Assembly: GCF_965263005.1 (NCBI RefSeq)
Contig: NZ_OZ253579.1
Location: 186,001 to 250,000 of the forward strand
DNA: 64,000 bases
Source: Rariloculus sp965263005
GTDB lineage: Bacteria > Pseudomonadota > Gammaproteobacteria > Steroidobacterales > Rariloculaceae
Direction of reading: 5' to 3'
In this document: positions 1 through 9,439 of the stretch, one piece after another
Numbering within the stretch: the stretch's first letter is position 1
Layout: every line of letters starts with the position of its first letter
Made by a program: the position numbers and the translations under genes
The notes under the pieces: generated by a model
The model's input: only the letters and a program-made list of their open reading frames with translations
The model's database searches: none
Told to the model about the DNA's origin: nothing

Positions 1-1
1 T

Positions 2-274
2 GGCTGGATCGAGCTCGTACCGTTCCTGCTCGAGAACGGCGCGCCGCTTGACGTCATGGATGCGAACAACCGTTTGCCTGTCCATGCGGCCAACGCCATT
101 CCGCGCATCGAGGATATGATGGTTCTACGAATCGATCCTGTCGTTTACCCGGAGATTCTTGCGCTGATTCGCGAAGCGATGGACGCGGCCGGCATCGAGG
201 AGACCGAGTGGGTCGCGCCGCCGCCGAAGGATCCGGAAGCGGAAGCCGAAGCAGAGGAAACCGACGAAGCGTAG
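2..274 (+). CDS. Ankyrin-repeat protein, C-terminal part (5' end outside window)
   Basis: The reading frame is open from base 2 and ends with TAG at 274, so only the last 90 residues are visible. The first half carries an ankyrin-type repeat signature (LVPFLLENGAPLDVMDANN followed by RLPVHAA), with the helix-turn-helix and NG-x-P-L-D beta-hairpin pattern of that fold. A second, less clear repeat follows. The last 15 residues are an acidic Glu/Ala tail. Ankyrin repeats mediate protein-protein contacts; no enzymatic role is implied. It lies 25 bases upstream of the DUF1592 gene on the same strand, so it probably belongs to that operon and may act with the exported heme proteins. Confidence 0.75.
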   Translation, partial: GWIELVPFLLENGAPLDVMDANNRLPVHAANAIPRIEDMMVLRIDPVVYPEILALIREAMDAAGIEETEWVAPPPKDPEAEAEAEETDEA

Positions 275-299
275 AAAACAGAGACGAAGTAGCGCACGA

Positions 300-2759
300 A
301 TGCAAAGACACAACAAACAATCCGGGGGCGCAAGACTCCTGCCTGTTCTGGCGCTTGTAGCTGTCGCCGGCGTCGGTGGCTACATCGGGCTGCAATATTT
401 GGGTGGCTCCGAACTCGATCTGGGCGACCAGCTTGCGATGGCCGACAGGTACTGCGTGGACTGTCACAACAGCGCCGAATTTGCGGGAGGCGTATCGTTC
501 GAGTCGCTGACCGCGGATGGCGTGCATACCGACGCGGCTGTCTGGGAGCGAGTGGTTCGCAAGCTCCGCGCCGGCGCGATGCCGCCGCGAGAAGCTACGG
601 CGCGACCCGAAGCCGAAGAGGTCGATTGGCTGATCCAGTCGGTTGAGACCACGCTCGACACCGCGTTTGCGAACAACCCGCAGCCGCCGTCGCCGCTGAT
701 CCACCGCCTGAATCGAACCGAATACACTAACGCAATTCGCGATCTGTTTGAGCTTGAGATCGACGCGTCCGCTTACCTTCCGCCCGACAATGTCGTCGAG
801 GGTTTCGACAATATCTCCGAAGCATTGTCGATCTCGCCTGCCCTGCTCGAAGGTTATCTGTCCGCATCTGCGAGAGTGACGGCGTTTGCCGTCGGCGATC
901 CGAATCAGCGGCCGTACGCGAGCACCTATCGCGCGAAGCCGGATCTGTCGCAGAGCGAATACGTTCCTGGCGCGCCGCTCGGCACGATCGGCGGTCTCGT
1001 TTTCGAGCACTATTTCCCGGTTGATGGCATCTACCGTTTCGAACCGAAACTTTACCGGCAGATCCTGGCCAGCGTTCGTGGTCTTGAGTTCCCACGGACG
1101 CTCGAGGTCGCGATCGACAAGGAAGTCGTGCATACGGCTGACTTCGGAGGTCTCGACGACCAGAAGCGGTCGAACGAGGACAACGCGTTTGAGGTCGCCG
1201 AGGAAATCGATGACCGGCTCGCATTCGATCACTTCGTGGCGGCAGGGCCGCGCACCATTGCCGTCACGTTCCGGCGCAAGCCGCCTACGCAATCGGCCCT
1301 GCTTTGGAAGGAGTACAGGCGCCAGCTCATCGACAGCAACGAGGATCGGGGTCTGCCGCATGTGCATACGGTTGGTATCACGGGACCCCTGACCGTTGCA
1401 GGCGTGGGCGACACGCCAAGCCGCCGCAAAATCTTCAGTTGCACGCCGCAGGGCGAAGAGGACGAAACATTCTGTGCAACGGAAATCCTGTCCCGGCTCG
1501 CCCGGCAGGCGTATCGCCGTCCGGTCACAGAGGGCGAAGTCACAGAGCTGATGAACTTCTACGAAATGGGCCGTGATGGCGCTACGTTCGACAAGGGCAT
1601 CGAGAATGCGCTCAGGCGAATGATCTCCGGCGCCGAGTTCCTGTTCCGCGCCGAGTCGGATCCGGCCGACGTTGCGCCAGGTGAGGCCTATCGAATCACG
1701 GATCTCGAACTCGCCTCGAGACTGTCATTCTTTATCTGGAGTTCACTTCCCGATGAGGAATTGATCGATCTCGCTCTCCAATCGGAGCTTTCGAATCCCG
1801 AGACGCTCAGAGCGCAGCTCGACCGAATGCTCGCGGATCCGAAGTCGAGCGCGCTGATCCAGGATTTCTCCGGCCAGTGGTTCGCGCTCCGCAATCTGGA
1901 GGGCATCGTTCCGGATCCGGGAATCTTTCCCGATTTCGACAACAATTTGCGGGTCGCCCTGGTTCGGGAGACGGAACTGTTGTTCGACACGATCGTTCGT
2001 GAAGATCGGAGCGTTCTCGACATAATCGATGCCGACTTTACGTATCTGAACGAGCGTCTGGCCATCCATTACGGCGTCGAAGGCATTTACGGCGAACAGT
2101 ATCGACGCGTTTCGATCGAAGATCCGGCCCGGCGGGGCGTGCTGGCTCATGGCGGGTTCCTTACCATGACGTCGGTATCGACCAGGACTTCGCCCGTCAC
2201 CCGCGGCAAGTGGATTCTGGACAACCTGTTGGGGTTGCCGCCACCGGATCCGCTGCCGAACGTGCCGGCGATCGAGGCGAGCGATACCGGTGAGCCGCTG
2301 ACGCTGCGGGATCAGATGACGCTCCATCGCGCGGACCCGGTCTGTTCCTCGTGCCATCAGCTCATGGATCCGATCGGCTTTGCACTTGAGAATTTCGACG
2401 CGGTTGGGCGCTGGCGTGTCGAGGATCGCGGTCGGCCCATCGATGTCGCCGACATCCTTTATGACGGCACGGAAATCGACGGCGTGAACGGTCTGCGGGA
2501 GTTTCTGCTCGATAACCGGTATCTGTTCACCCAGACGCTGACCGAGAAGCTGATGACCTACGCGCTCGGCCGCAGCATCGAGCCAGCGGATATGCCGGTG
2601 ATCCGGCAGATTCTGCGTCGCGCAGAAGAGAACGATCACCGATTTTCTTCGATAGTGTGGGGTATAGTCGATAGTCCGGCGTTCCAGATGCGAACCGCGG
2701 GAGAGGTTGGCGATGCCCCGGTAACTGCCACGGCCCGGACAACGGGCGACCGAGGTTGA
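300..2759 (+). CDS. DUF1592/DUF1588/DUF1585 diheme cytochrome-like exported protein
   Basis: The protein has 819 residues. Residues 12-32 form a single hydrophobic N-terminal anchor or uncleaved signal. A heme c motif CVDCH follows at about residues 52-56, and a second, CSSCH, at about residue 682 followed by QLMDPIGFALENFD, typical of the DUF1588/DUF1585 end of this family. The middle contains the DUF1587/1595/1592 region (for example HRLNRTEYTNAIRDLF near residue 135). Such proteins are common in planctomycetes and marine Gammaproteobacteria and are thought to be periplasmic electron-transfer or oxidative proteins; their substrate is unknown. Pairing with the DUF1552 gene 48 bases downstream is the usual arrangement and suggests one complex or pathway. 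Confidence 0.9.
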   Translation: MQRHNKQSGGARLLPVLALVAVAGVGGYIGLQYLGGSELDLGDQLAMADRYCVDCHNSAEFAGGVSFESLTADGVHTDAAVWERVVRKLRAGAMPPREATARPEAEEVDWLIQSVETTLDTAFANNPQPPSPLIHRLNRTEYTNAIRDLFELEIDASAYLPPDNVVEGFDNISEALSISPALLEGYLSASARVTAFAVGDPNQRPYASTYRAKPDLSQSEYVPGAPLGTIGGLVFEHYFPVDGIYRFEPKLYRQILASVRGLEFPRTLEVAIDKEVVHTADFGGLDDQKRSNEDNAFEVAEEIDDRLAFDHFVAAGPRTIAVTFRRKPPTQSALLWKEYRRQLIDSNEDRGLPHVHTVGITGPLTVAGVGDTPSRRKIFSCTPQGEEDETFCATEILSRLARQAYRRPVTEGEVTELMNFYEMGRDGATFDKGIENALRRMISGAEFLFRAESDPADVAPGEAYRITDLELASRLSFFIWSSLPDEELIDLALQSELSNPETLRAQLDRMLADPKSSALIQDFSGQWFALRNLEGIVPDPGIFPDFDNNLRVALVRETELLFDTIVREDRSVLDIIDADFTYLNERLAIHYGVEGIYGEQYRRVSIEDPARRGVLAHGGFLTMTSVSTRTSPVTRGKWILDNLLGLPPPDPLPNVPAIEASDTGEPLTLRDQMTLHRADPVCSSCHQLMDPIGFALENFDAVGRWRVEDRGRPIDVADILYDGTEIDGVNGLREFLLDNRYLFTQTLTEKLMTYALGRSIEPADMPVIRQILRRAEENDHRFSSIVWGIVDSPAFQMRTAGEVGDAPVTATARTTGDRG

Positions 2760-2807
2760 CATTCGTCACTCGACTCATTAGAAATCGCATCAATTCAGGA
2801 GACACCA

Positions 2808-4136
2808 ATGAAGATTCTTACCAAGAAGCACCTTTCCCGCAGAACTTTCCTGCACGGCGCTGCGGGCCTCGGCGTGGGCTTACCGCTTCTGGATGCGATG
2901 GTACCGGCCATGGCCCAGTCAGCCACGCAGACACCGATGCGTTTCGGCTTCGTCTACACGCCGCACGGCTACATCCTGAAGGAATGGGTGCCGGATCAGG
3001 TCGGCAGAGACTTCGCGCTGAAGCTGATCATGAAGCCGCTCGAGGCCTACCAGGACCAGATGATCGTCGTCAGCAACCTGGCGATGCGTCCTGACAACGT
3101 GACAGGCTCCGGGCATGCAACGTCCAATTCGACTTACCTGAGCGGAGCGCTCGCGAAGAATACACGTGGCGCCGACGTTGCGGCTGGTATGACGATCGAC
3201 CAGATCATCGCGCAGAAGATCGGTCAGGAGACGCCGTTGCCGTCGATGGAACTCGCCATCGAGGACAACTCCAACATGATTGGTGTTTGCGACGGTACGA
3301 GCAGCTGCACGTATCTCGATACGATGGCCTGGAGTTCACCGACCACACCGCTTCCGATGCAAATCAACCCGCGCGTCGTGTTTGAACGGATGTTCGGAGA
3401 CGGTGGTACTCCCGAAGAACGCGCTGCGCGAATGCGCGCCGACAAGAGCCTCCTCGACGCGGTCATGCGTTCGGCCGGCCATTTGCAGAAGGATCTGGGC
3501 CACTCCGACCGTGCCCGCATCGACGACTACCTGGAGAACCTGCGCGAAGTGGAGCGCCGTATCGGCAATCTCGAGGCGCGGACTGAACACATCACGCTCG
3601 ACGTACCGGATGCGCCGGTCGATATCCCGGAACTGTATGAGGACCACGTCGACTTGATGTTCGATTTGCAGGCGCTTGCGTTCCAGTCCGACACGACGCG
3701 TGTGACAACGTTCATGATGTCGCGTGAGCTGAACAACCGCGCCTATCCGCAGATCGGTGTGCCGGGCCAGCACCACGCGATATCGCACCATACCTACAAG
3801 GCCGAGCCGGAGTCCCAGCACGCGATGATCAACACGTATCACGTATCGCTCTTCGCGAAGTTTGTCGAGAAACTCGCCAATACCCCGGATGGCGACGGCA
3901 GCCTGCTCGATCACTCGCTCCTGCTCTACGGCAGCGGCATGGGTGACGGCAACGTGCATAGCAAGGACCCGATCTCGAGCATGCTGGTCGGCGGTGCTCA
4001 CGGCAAGGTCGATTCGAATCGGCATATTCAGATGCCGAAGAGCACGCCGCAGGCGAATATGCTCGTGTCGATCCTCAACGTGGCCGGCATTCCGACCGAG
4101 TCGATCGGAAACAGCACGGGTTCCGTGCCGATTTAG
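2808..4136 (+). CDS. DUF1552 domain protein, Tat-exported
   Basis: The 442-residue protein begins with a twin-arginine signal (SRRTFLHGAAG at residues 10-20, then a hydrophobic stretch ending near AMAQ), so it is expected to be folded before export. The rest fits DUF1552, whose members resemble the sulfatase/DUF1501 hydrolase fold, but no catalytic activity is established. The start is supported by the SD CAGGAG at 2796-2801, 6 bases before ATG. It follows the DUF1592 gene, the conserved neighbour of this family, and is followed by a hairpin at 4185-4212 that may end the operon. Confidence 0.88.
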   Translation: MKILTKKHLSRRTFLHGAAGLGVGLPLLDAMVPAMAQSATQTPMRFGFVYTPHGYILKEWVPDQVGRDFALKLIMKPLEAYQDQMIVVSNLAMRPDNVTGSGHATSNSTYLSGALAKNTRGADVAAGMTIDQIIAQKIGQETPLPSMELAIEDNSNMIGVCDGTSSCTYLDTMAWSSPTTPLPMQINPRVVFERMFGDGGTPEERAARMRADKSLLDAVMRSAGHLQKDLGHSDRARIDDYLENLREVERRIGNLEARTEHITLDVPDAPVDIPELYEDHVDLMFDLQALAFQSDTTRVTTFMMSRELNNRAYPQIGVPGQHHAISHHTYKAEPESQHAMINTYHVSLFAKFVEKLANTPDGDGSLLDHSLLLYGSGMGDGNVHSKDPISSMLVGGAHGKVDSNRHIQMPKSTPQANMLVSILNVAGIPTESIGNSTGSVPI

Positions 4137-4184
4137 GTGCCGCTTACGGACGACAAATGTCGAAATCAACGCTTCTGACGTCAC

Positions 4185-4212
4185 TGTGGCCGGCAAGTGA
4201 TTGCCGGCCACA
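4185..4212 (+). terminator. Perfect 12-bp hairpin after DUF1552 gene
   Basis: TGTGGCCGGCAA (4185-4196), a 4-base loop GTGA, and the exact complement TTGCCGGCCACA (4201-4212). The stem is perfect and GC-rich and lies 48 bases after the stop codon. No uridine tract follows, so termination without Rho or a role as an mRNA 3' stabiliser is inferred only. Confidence 0.5.
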
Positions 4213-4342
4213 GCATTTCTGTGCCGAACATGATTGACGGCTTGGAGGTGTAAGTCCTCGATCCGGTCTGATGGAGGTGAAGGATTAGCGAAGCCAATAT
4301 TTTCCGCTTGTAAAAAACAACTACTACTAGGGAGGTAGGGGG

Positions 4343-6808
4343 ATGAACGTGAGCAGGCCAATGAAATTGCAACCGCTGGCGGCAGCAATCGCGCTAGCCA
4401 TGCCTGTTGCAGGCTATGCGCAGCTTGAAGAGATTATCGTGACGGCCGAGCGCCGCGCAGCTTCGGAGCTGGCGACCGCGATCTCGGTCGAGGTGTTCAC
4501 ACAGGCGCAACTGAATCTCGACAGGCTGCAGACCGTCGATGACCTGCAGAACATGACGCCGAATCTCACCGTCAATTACCAGGGATTCACAATCCAGTCG
4601 GTCAATATCCGCGGCGTCGGCAACGCCGTCGGCAACCCGAACATTCAGCCCGGCGTCGTCGTCATGAAAGACGGCATGATTGCGGGCGAGACGGTCGTCA
4701 TTCAACAGAACTTCCTCGACGTCGAGTCGATCGAGATCCTGCGCGGTCCGCAGGGTACGTTTGTCGGCCAGGCCTCGACGGGTGGCGCCGTGGTGATCAA
4801 CGCGGCGCGGCCAAATTTCGACGGCATCAACGGCTGGATCGAAACGAGGATGGGCGACTATGCCGATGCGAAGCTCGCAGGCGCCATCAACCTGCCGTTG
4901 ACCGAGAACGTCTCCACGCGTTTCGCGTTCAACAACGAAACGCGCGACAGCTACTACAACAACAACCTCGTCCATGAGCAGGGTCCGCCCACCTACTGGG
5001 AGACCGGCATCCACCCGGGCAATATCGACAGCCAGAACTTCCGCGCCAGCATCCTGTTCCAGCCCCATGACCGGCTGAGCGTGCTTGGCCGTGCCGAGTT
5101 CAACTCGATCTGGAGCGACTCCGACGCGCCGTACCAGCCAAATACGAGGCGCTACATCAACCCGAACGACCCCACGGGCTTCGGTCAATCGCAATACTTT
5201 GCGTACTCCGAGAGCCAATTGAGTGGCACTCCGCATGACCCGTACACGCTCGCGCACAACGTACGCGACGGCCACATGGAGTCGGTTACCAACCTCTTCA
5301 GCCTGGATGTCACGTACGACTTCCAGAACGGTATACAGTTCAATTCGCGAACCGGCTACCAGGACAATGACTTGCGGACCACCGGAGATACGGATGCGAC
5401 GCGCGCCACGGCCCACCACTGGCGTATCGACGTAGGCCCCGACAACGACTATTACAATCACGAATTCACGCTGCTCTCGCCAGGGGGCGGCCGCATGAGC
5501 TGGATCGTCGGCACGTCCTGGTATCACCGCTTCACACCGGTGCAGGTTGCAACCGACCGGTGGAACGTTCCTTGCGGTTACCAGGCACAGGGCGGGGTCA
5601 TCAACGAGTGTCTTCTGGAGGATGACCGGCCGCATCAGCGCGTCATGGCTGACGTCTACACGATCCAGCGGCACGCGGGTCTCTTCGGACAGCTCACCTA
5701 CGACATCTCCGATACGTTCGAGCTCGAGTTCGGCGCGCGTCAGTCGTGGGACAACAACATCAACTACCTGCGGGTACACGTCATGGTGGACATACCGCCC
5801 GAGGGCGGCGGTTTTCCATGCAGCGATCCCGAGTTCATCCGACCGCAACCTTTTGACGAGTACATTTGTATCAACCCGGTCACGTTTGACAACTCGTATT
5901 CGAAGTTCAAAGAGGACGAACCGACCTGGAAGATCGGCCTGAACTGGACGCCGGGCGACGACCATTTCATCTACGGCTTCTATTCCCGTGGCTACAAGTC
6001 CGGCGGTGTGGACGGCGGTTCGACCTTCCTGAACGAGATCGTCGACCACTACGAATTCGGTTACAAGGCGACACTGCTCGACGGCCGAATGCAGGTCCAG
6101 GCAGCCACGTTCTATATGGACTACCAGAAGATGCAGCAGGAGGCCTTCCTGATTCAGACCACGCCTGGCCTGTTGTCCAACGACGACGGCATCGTCAACA
6201 TCGGCGACTCGACCATCGACGGCATCGAACTCGAAGTCGATGCACAGTTCGGCGGTTTCGGCCTGAATTTTGGCGCCGGTCTCGTCAATTCCTCGCTTGG
6301 CGGAATCACAACGGTCGATGGGCGCTTGCTTGACCAGAGCATCGTATCGCCCCAGGGCAATTGGCGGCGGGGCTGTCAGCCCGGCGAGGCAGACGGGACG
6401 TTCGGAGACGGCGACGCCTTCCCTTGCTTTGATTACGTGGGCAGCGTCGGATTCGTCAACCTGGCCTCGTCGGACAATCTGTTCTCGCCGAACTTCTCGT
6501 GGAACATTTCCATCGATTACGCCATCGAGCTCAGCAACGGGGCGACGGTACGGCCGAGAATGTCGTACAGCTATGCCGATGCGGCATTCTCGTCGCTGTT
6601 CCAGGCTGACAATTTCTTCCGCACCGACGAGCGCGAGCTCACGAACGTCTCGATCAGCTACGAGCGCGACGCGTGGGCAGCCTATCTGTTCTGCAACAAC
6701 TGCGCGGACGAGGCGTACATCACCTCCGCGGTAAACACCGTGCCCAGCCGCGTGGTCTACAATCCACCGCGAACGGCCGGGGTGCGCTTCAGATACGACT
6801 TCGAGTAA
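4343..6808 (+). CDS. TonB-dependent outer-membrane receptor
   Basis: An 821-residue TonB-dependent receptor. The N-terminus has a signal peptide (hydrophobic run ending PVAGYA-Q) directly followed by a TonB-box-like stretch, LEEIIVTAERR, then the plug domain with the VESIEILRGPQGT motif near residue 130, and a long beta-barrel ending in a terminal phenylalanine-rich strand (GVRFRYDFE), as needed for barrel assembly. The start is fixed by SD GGGAGG at 4330-4335, 7 bases before ATG. It would import a ligand too large for porins using TonB energy; the ligand is unknown. Its position behind the DUF1592/DUF1552 pair suggests the operon products act on the imported compound. Confidence 0.93.
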   Translation: MNVSRPMKLQPLAAAIALAMPVAGYAQLEEIIVTAERRAASELATAISVEVFTQAQLNLDRLQTVDDLQNMTPNLTVNYQGFTIQSVNIRGVGNAVGNPNIQPGVVVMKDGMIAGETVVIQQNFLDVESIEILRGPQGTFVGQASTGGAVVINAARPNFDGINGWIETRMGDYADAKLAGAINLPLTENVSTRFAFNNETRDSYYNNNLVHEQGPPTYWETGIHPGNIDSQNFRASILFQPHDRLSVLGRAEFNSIWSDSDAPYQPNTRRYINPNDPTGFGQSQYFAYSESQLSGTPHDPYTLAHNVRDGHMESVTNLFSLDVTYDFQNGIQFNSRTGYQDNDLRTTGDTDATRATAHHWRIDVGPDNDYYNHEFTLLSPGGGRMSWIVGTSWYHRFTPVQVATDRWNVPCGYQAQGGVINECLLEDDRPHQRVMADVYTIQRHAGLFGQLTYDISDTFELEFGARQSWDNNINYLRVHVMVDIPPEGGGFPCSDPEFIRPQPFDEYICINPVTFDNSYSKFKEDEPTWKIGLNWTPGDDHFIYGFYSRGYKSGGVDGGSTFLNEIVDHYEFGYKATLLDGRMQVQAATFYMDYQKMQQEAFLIQTTPGLLSNDDGIVNIGDSTIDGIELEVDAQFGGFGLNFGAGLVNSSLGGITTVDGRLLDQSIVSPQGNWRRGCQPGEADGTFGDGDAFPCFDYVGSVGFVNLASSDNLFSPNFSWNISIDYAIELSNGATVRPRMSYSYADAAFSSLFQADNFFRTDERELTNVSISYERDAWAAYLFCNNCADEAYITSAVNTVPSRVVYNPPRTAGVRFRYDFE

Positions 6809-6820
6809 AGAGCCGGCACT

Positions 6821-6845
6821 GTGGCGGCCCATCCAGGGTCGCCAC
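6821..6845 (+). terminator. Hairpin after TonB receptor gene
   Basis: GTGGCGGCCC (6821-6830), loop ATCCA, GGGTCGCCAC (6836-6845): a 10-bp stem with one G-U pair, starting 13 bases after the receptor stop codon, followed by a weak pyrimidine stretch (CTTCTTGCC). This is a plausible intrinsic terminator with a poor T-tract. Confidence 0.55.
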
Positions 6846-7177
6846 CTTCTTGCCTGAAGCGATTGACCCTTTTGCTTCCAGGCGAGTTCCCTTCGCTCGT
6901 CTCGCGTCCCACGACCACCACGTCCTCAAAGCCTCCCGGTCATAATTAGCTACTCGCGCAGTACCCGGGGCAGCAGCCCGCTGGCCAACGGTTTCGTCGA
7001 GCGCATTTGGGGGCGCACCCCGGCTCAGGCGTTGTGTGAGGCTCTCGGACGAAAGGGATTTGCACCCGGCACTCCGAAGGAAAACCGGGAGGTGGTGAAA
7101 CAGGCCGCCCGATCAGACACCGGAGACCCCGAGTATCGGGGCAATACTAAAGCGGCAAAGCCGGATGCAATCAGTTG
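6846..7177. other. Gene-free stretch with possible transposase-like remnant
   Basis: About 330 bases between the receptor terminator and the DUF6152 gene hold no convincing gene. On + around 6955-7170 an open frame without a proper start reads SPLANGFVERIWG followed by about 50 more residues. The NGFVER piece vaguely recalls the C-terminal catalytic region of rve-type transposases, but nothing else supports that. I regard it as spacer that may include decayed mobile DNA. Confidence 0.3.
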
Positions 7178-7624
7178 CTATCGACTGCGGTTCCGTCGAC
7201 GTTCCGCTGCCCTGTCGACGCGGATATCTTCTCCATAAAGGACCGTGCCATCGGGAAGAGTCGCGTCGACCATGTGAATGAAGCGGCTCCCTTCTTCCCT
7301 GGGCGGGTGACCGACGACGTGAATCGGATCGCCTGGCTTAAAGGTTGCAGGCGACCAGCCATTGCGAAGCATGATGTTTGGCGTCCCGCCCTCCGCTATC
7401 CAGTTTTCTGTCTGGCCGTCTTCGTTGACAACGTCGATAAAGATTCGCACATGTGGATTGTTATAGCGAAAATCCGTAACGGTACCTTCGACTTCTATTT
7501 CGTTTGACAATATGTAGACCGACGATGGGGCGTGGTGTGCGACGCTCGTTCCTGCCGAAAGCGCCACCAGAACAAGAAGTGCCGGCATGTACGCCCCGTA
7601 CTCGTTTGTCGTGCTAGAGATCAT
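7178..7624 (-). CDS. DUF6152 family exported small protein
   Basis: A 148-residue protein with an N-terminal signal peptide ending in SVAHH, the usual processing region of the DUF6152 family, followed by the family's beta-rich core (IEVEGTVTDFRYNNPHVRIFI, then GGTPNIMLRNGWSPATFKPGD). The ATG at 7624 is preceded by GGGGAC; a shorter start at 7588 (MPALLVLVALSAG) would give a more standard signal peptide and cannot be excluded. A paralogue lies at 15333-15746. The function of the family is unknown; it is often found beside exported quinoproteins and TonB receptors, as in this window. Confidence 0.85.
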   Translation of the reverse strand: MISSTTNEYGAYMPALLVLVALSAGTSVAHHAPSSVYILSNEIEVEGTVTDFRYNNPHVRIFIDVVNEDGQTENWIAEGGTPNIMLRNGWSPATFKPGDPIHVVGHPPREEGSRFIHMVDATLPDGTVLYGEDIRVDRAAERRRNRSR

Positions 7625-7829
7625 TTTTTTGTCCCCGAGCTTTCGCTGCTGTCGTTAACCAGTGTTTTTATCGACTCGTGTGCTGGCCCACAAATTGCAT
7701 CATATTCAGCGCCACGCGGCAACGTGGAAGGCAAGACTCAGCCCGCAGGGAATGGCGGACCGATTGCGCATGGCTGACGATACATTGCCGTGGGGGTCCA
7801 CGATCGATTCCTGCCGCTGACCTTCCGGA

Positions 7830-8654
7830 CTAACGCTGTCCCGGCGTGAATGAACAATCATACTCGTGATGAACGAGTTCGAGATCGTTGGCCCGCCGCC
7901 ACTTCTTGTCCCACGTCAGCGGGGTTGCCAGGACTTCCGGATCCTGGATCGTGAAGATCATGTCGAGCTGCCTGCCGTTATCGCTCAGCACATACCTTTC
8001 AACGCCCGTCAGCTGATCGCTGTGCTTGAGCCCAAGGGCCTGCCCGACATAGAAGGGCGCTACCCCCACGTGCGATGTCTCGATGACAAGCGCATCCCCT
8101 TCCATACGAGCGACGGAGTATCCGAAATGGGTAGGTTCGTCTGGCGGCGGGGGCGCGCTGCCCTCCCAATAGATGGTCCGCTGCGAATCGTGCGTCTCGT
8201 AAAAGAACTCGAGACGATCATCGTGCTCGGTGATGCGCAATGGCATGACAGACACAGAAATGGCGAAATATCCGTATTCGCTGCAGATATCGTCCAGGTT
8301 ATTGACGATGGTCCGACCTTCCATGTCCGCCCGCGCAGAAGGTGTCAGCGCGTTCAGGAAATCCTCGCTCCCGACGCGTGAGGCTTCGGCGGAAAGCTCC
8401 TCGAGCGGGCGGTCGTCGTTGGCCGGATCGTCGAGCAAGTCGCCAAAATGCTCGATCTGATTCACCGTGCAGCCCCAGAAGCAGAAATAATCCTCGGTCA
8501 CCCAGCCCGGGTCGTCCGGCAACGTCACGCTGGTGCTCCAGGTCCCCTCGAAACGCGAGCAAGCCTGCGTAGCGACGGTCACCGCTACAAGCACGCATAC
8601 ACGAGTCGCGATCTTTACTCTGGAGTAGCCCCCGATCAGGTCAGTTGTGCTCAT
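7830..8654 (-). CDS. Hypothetical exported protein of the 'ERY/WTRPW'-like family
   Basis: A 274-residue protein with a hydrophobic N-terminal segment ending at a cysteine (VTVATQACS), suggesting an exported or possibly lipid-anchored protein, although the residues before the Cys are not a canonical lipobox. The C-terminal half contains EGDALVIETSHVG and ERYVLSDNGRQLDMIFTIQDPEVL, a pattern shared with the proteins at 15760-16761 and 16782-17597 (GDTLVV.T..FN, ERFTR, Y.VTI.DP). No function is known to me for this family. It stands alone on the minus strand between a DUF6152 gene and a flavin reductase. Confidence 0.7.
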   Translation of the reverse strand: MSTTDLIGGYSRVKIATRVCVLVAVTVATQACSRFEGTWSTSVTLPDDPGWVTEDYFCFWGCTVNQIEHFGDLLDDPANDDRPLEELSAEASRVGSEDFLNALTPSARADMEGRTIVNNLDDICSEYGYFAISVSVMPLRITEHDDRLEFFYETHDSQRTIYWEGSAPPPPDEPTHFGYSVARMEGDALVIETSHVGVAPFYVGQALGLKHSDQLTGVERYVLSDNGRQLDMIFTIQDPEVLATPLTWDKKWRRANDLELVHHEYDCSFTPGQR

Positions 8655-8823
8655 GTACTACGTCCCTCATGTTCGTCTTGATGATTCAGCTTTGTCCGCT
8701 AACTGTAACCGCGATATTCCTATCCCTGATCGTCATTGGCAAGCCATGGTTGGGCAAATGTTCACTATGGGTATTTCGACTCTTGTGCCTGCTTTGATGC
8801 TGGGCCGGGTTTGCAACCCAGAG

Positions 8824-9381
8824 TTAACACCACGCTTCGGCCATGATGTAATCGAGCGGAAACTCATCATATGCACCCTTGGTGGTGGTAAATGCCCGAT
8901 TTGAATAGAGCAAAGGCTTCATGCCGCCGTTCACGATCACGTCCTTGACCTCACCGATTATGACTGCGTGGGTATGGGCAACCAGCATTTCCTCGACGCT
9001 GCAATCGAAAGCGGCCAAGGCTTCCTCGAGCACTGGCGCACCCGTCATAAGTTCGGTCCATTTACCATAACCGAAACGATCTTCGTTTTCACCTGCCAGC
9101 ATGTTAGCGAAGCGTTTCGCCAGTTGTTCCTGGCTTTGTGCAAGCACGTTGACGCTCATGCAGCGACTCTCTGCAATTTGCTGAAAACTGTTGCCGCTGA
9201 AGTTTATACAGGCCAGCAGGCGCGGTGGATCTGCTGAAAAAGAACAAACCGCGCTTGCAGTCAGCCCCGACCTGATCTCGCCGTTACGAGTGGCAACTAT
9301 ATTTACGGCGCCGGTCAGCAGCGCCATGCCGGCGCGAAACCGATCCGCATCGATTCTAGTGTCTCGAAAAAACTTCTTCAT
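8824..9381 (-). CDS. Flavin reductase-like domain protein
   Basis: A 185-residue protein that fits the flavin reductase-like family (HpaC/Rut F type, FMN-binding split barrel). Visible family signatures are GLTASAVCSFSADPPRLLACIN near residues 38-60 and ISGNSF/VNVLAQSQEQLAKRFA in the middle. Members use NAD(P)H to reduce FMN or FAD for a partner two-component monooxygenase. No such oxygenase gene lies next to it here, so the partner is unknown. ATG at 9381 is the first start in frame. Confidence 0.85.
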   Translation of the reverse strand: MKKFFRDTRIDADRFRAGMALLTGAVNIVATRNGEIRSGLTASAVCSFSADPPRLLACINFSGNSFQQIAESRCMSVNVLAQSQEQLAKRFANMLAGENEDRFGYGKWTELMTGAPVLEEALAAFDCSVEEMLVAHTHAVIIGEVKDVIVNGGMKPLLYSNRAFTTTKGAYDEFPLDYIMAEAWC

Positions 9382-9439
9382 CCGCCGCCCGAATAGATCA
9401 ATCTACTCCGATTATCGATGATTGACCATAAAATTCAAG

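Noticed and set aside
54..1367. 437-residue minus-strand open frame at window start
   Set aside because: Antisense shadow of the DUF1592 gene.
4394..6832. 812-residue open frame antisense to the TonB receptor
   Set aside because: It is a GC-rich shadow of the receptor gene with no recognisable domain; valine/arginine-rich composition is typical of antisense frames.
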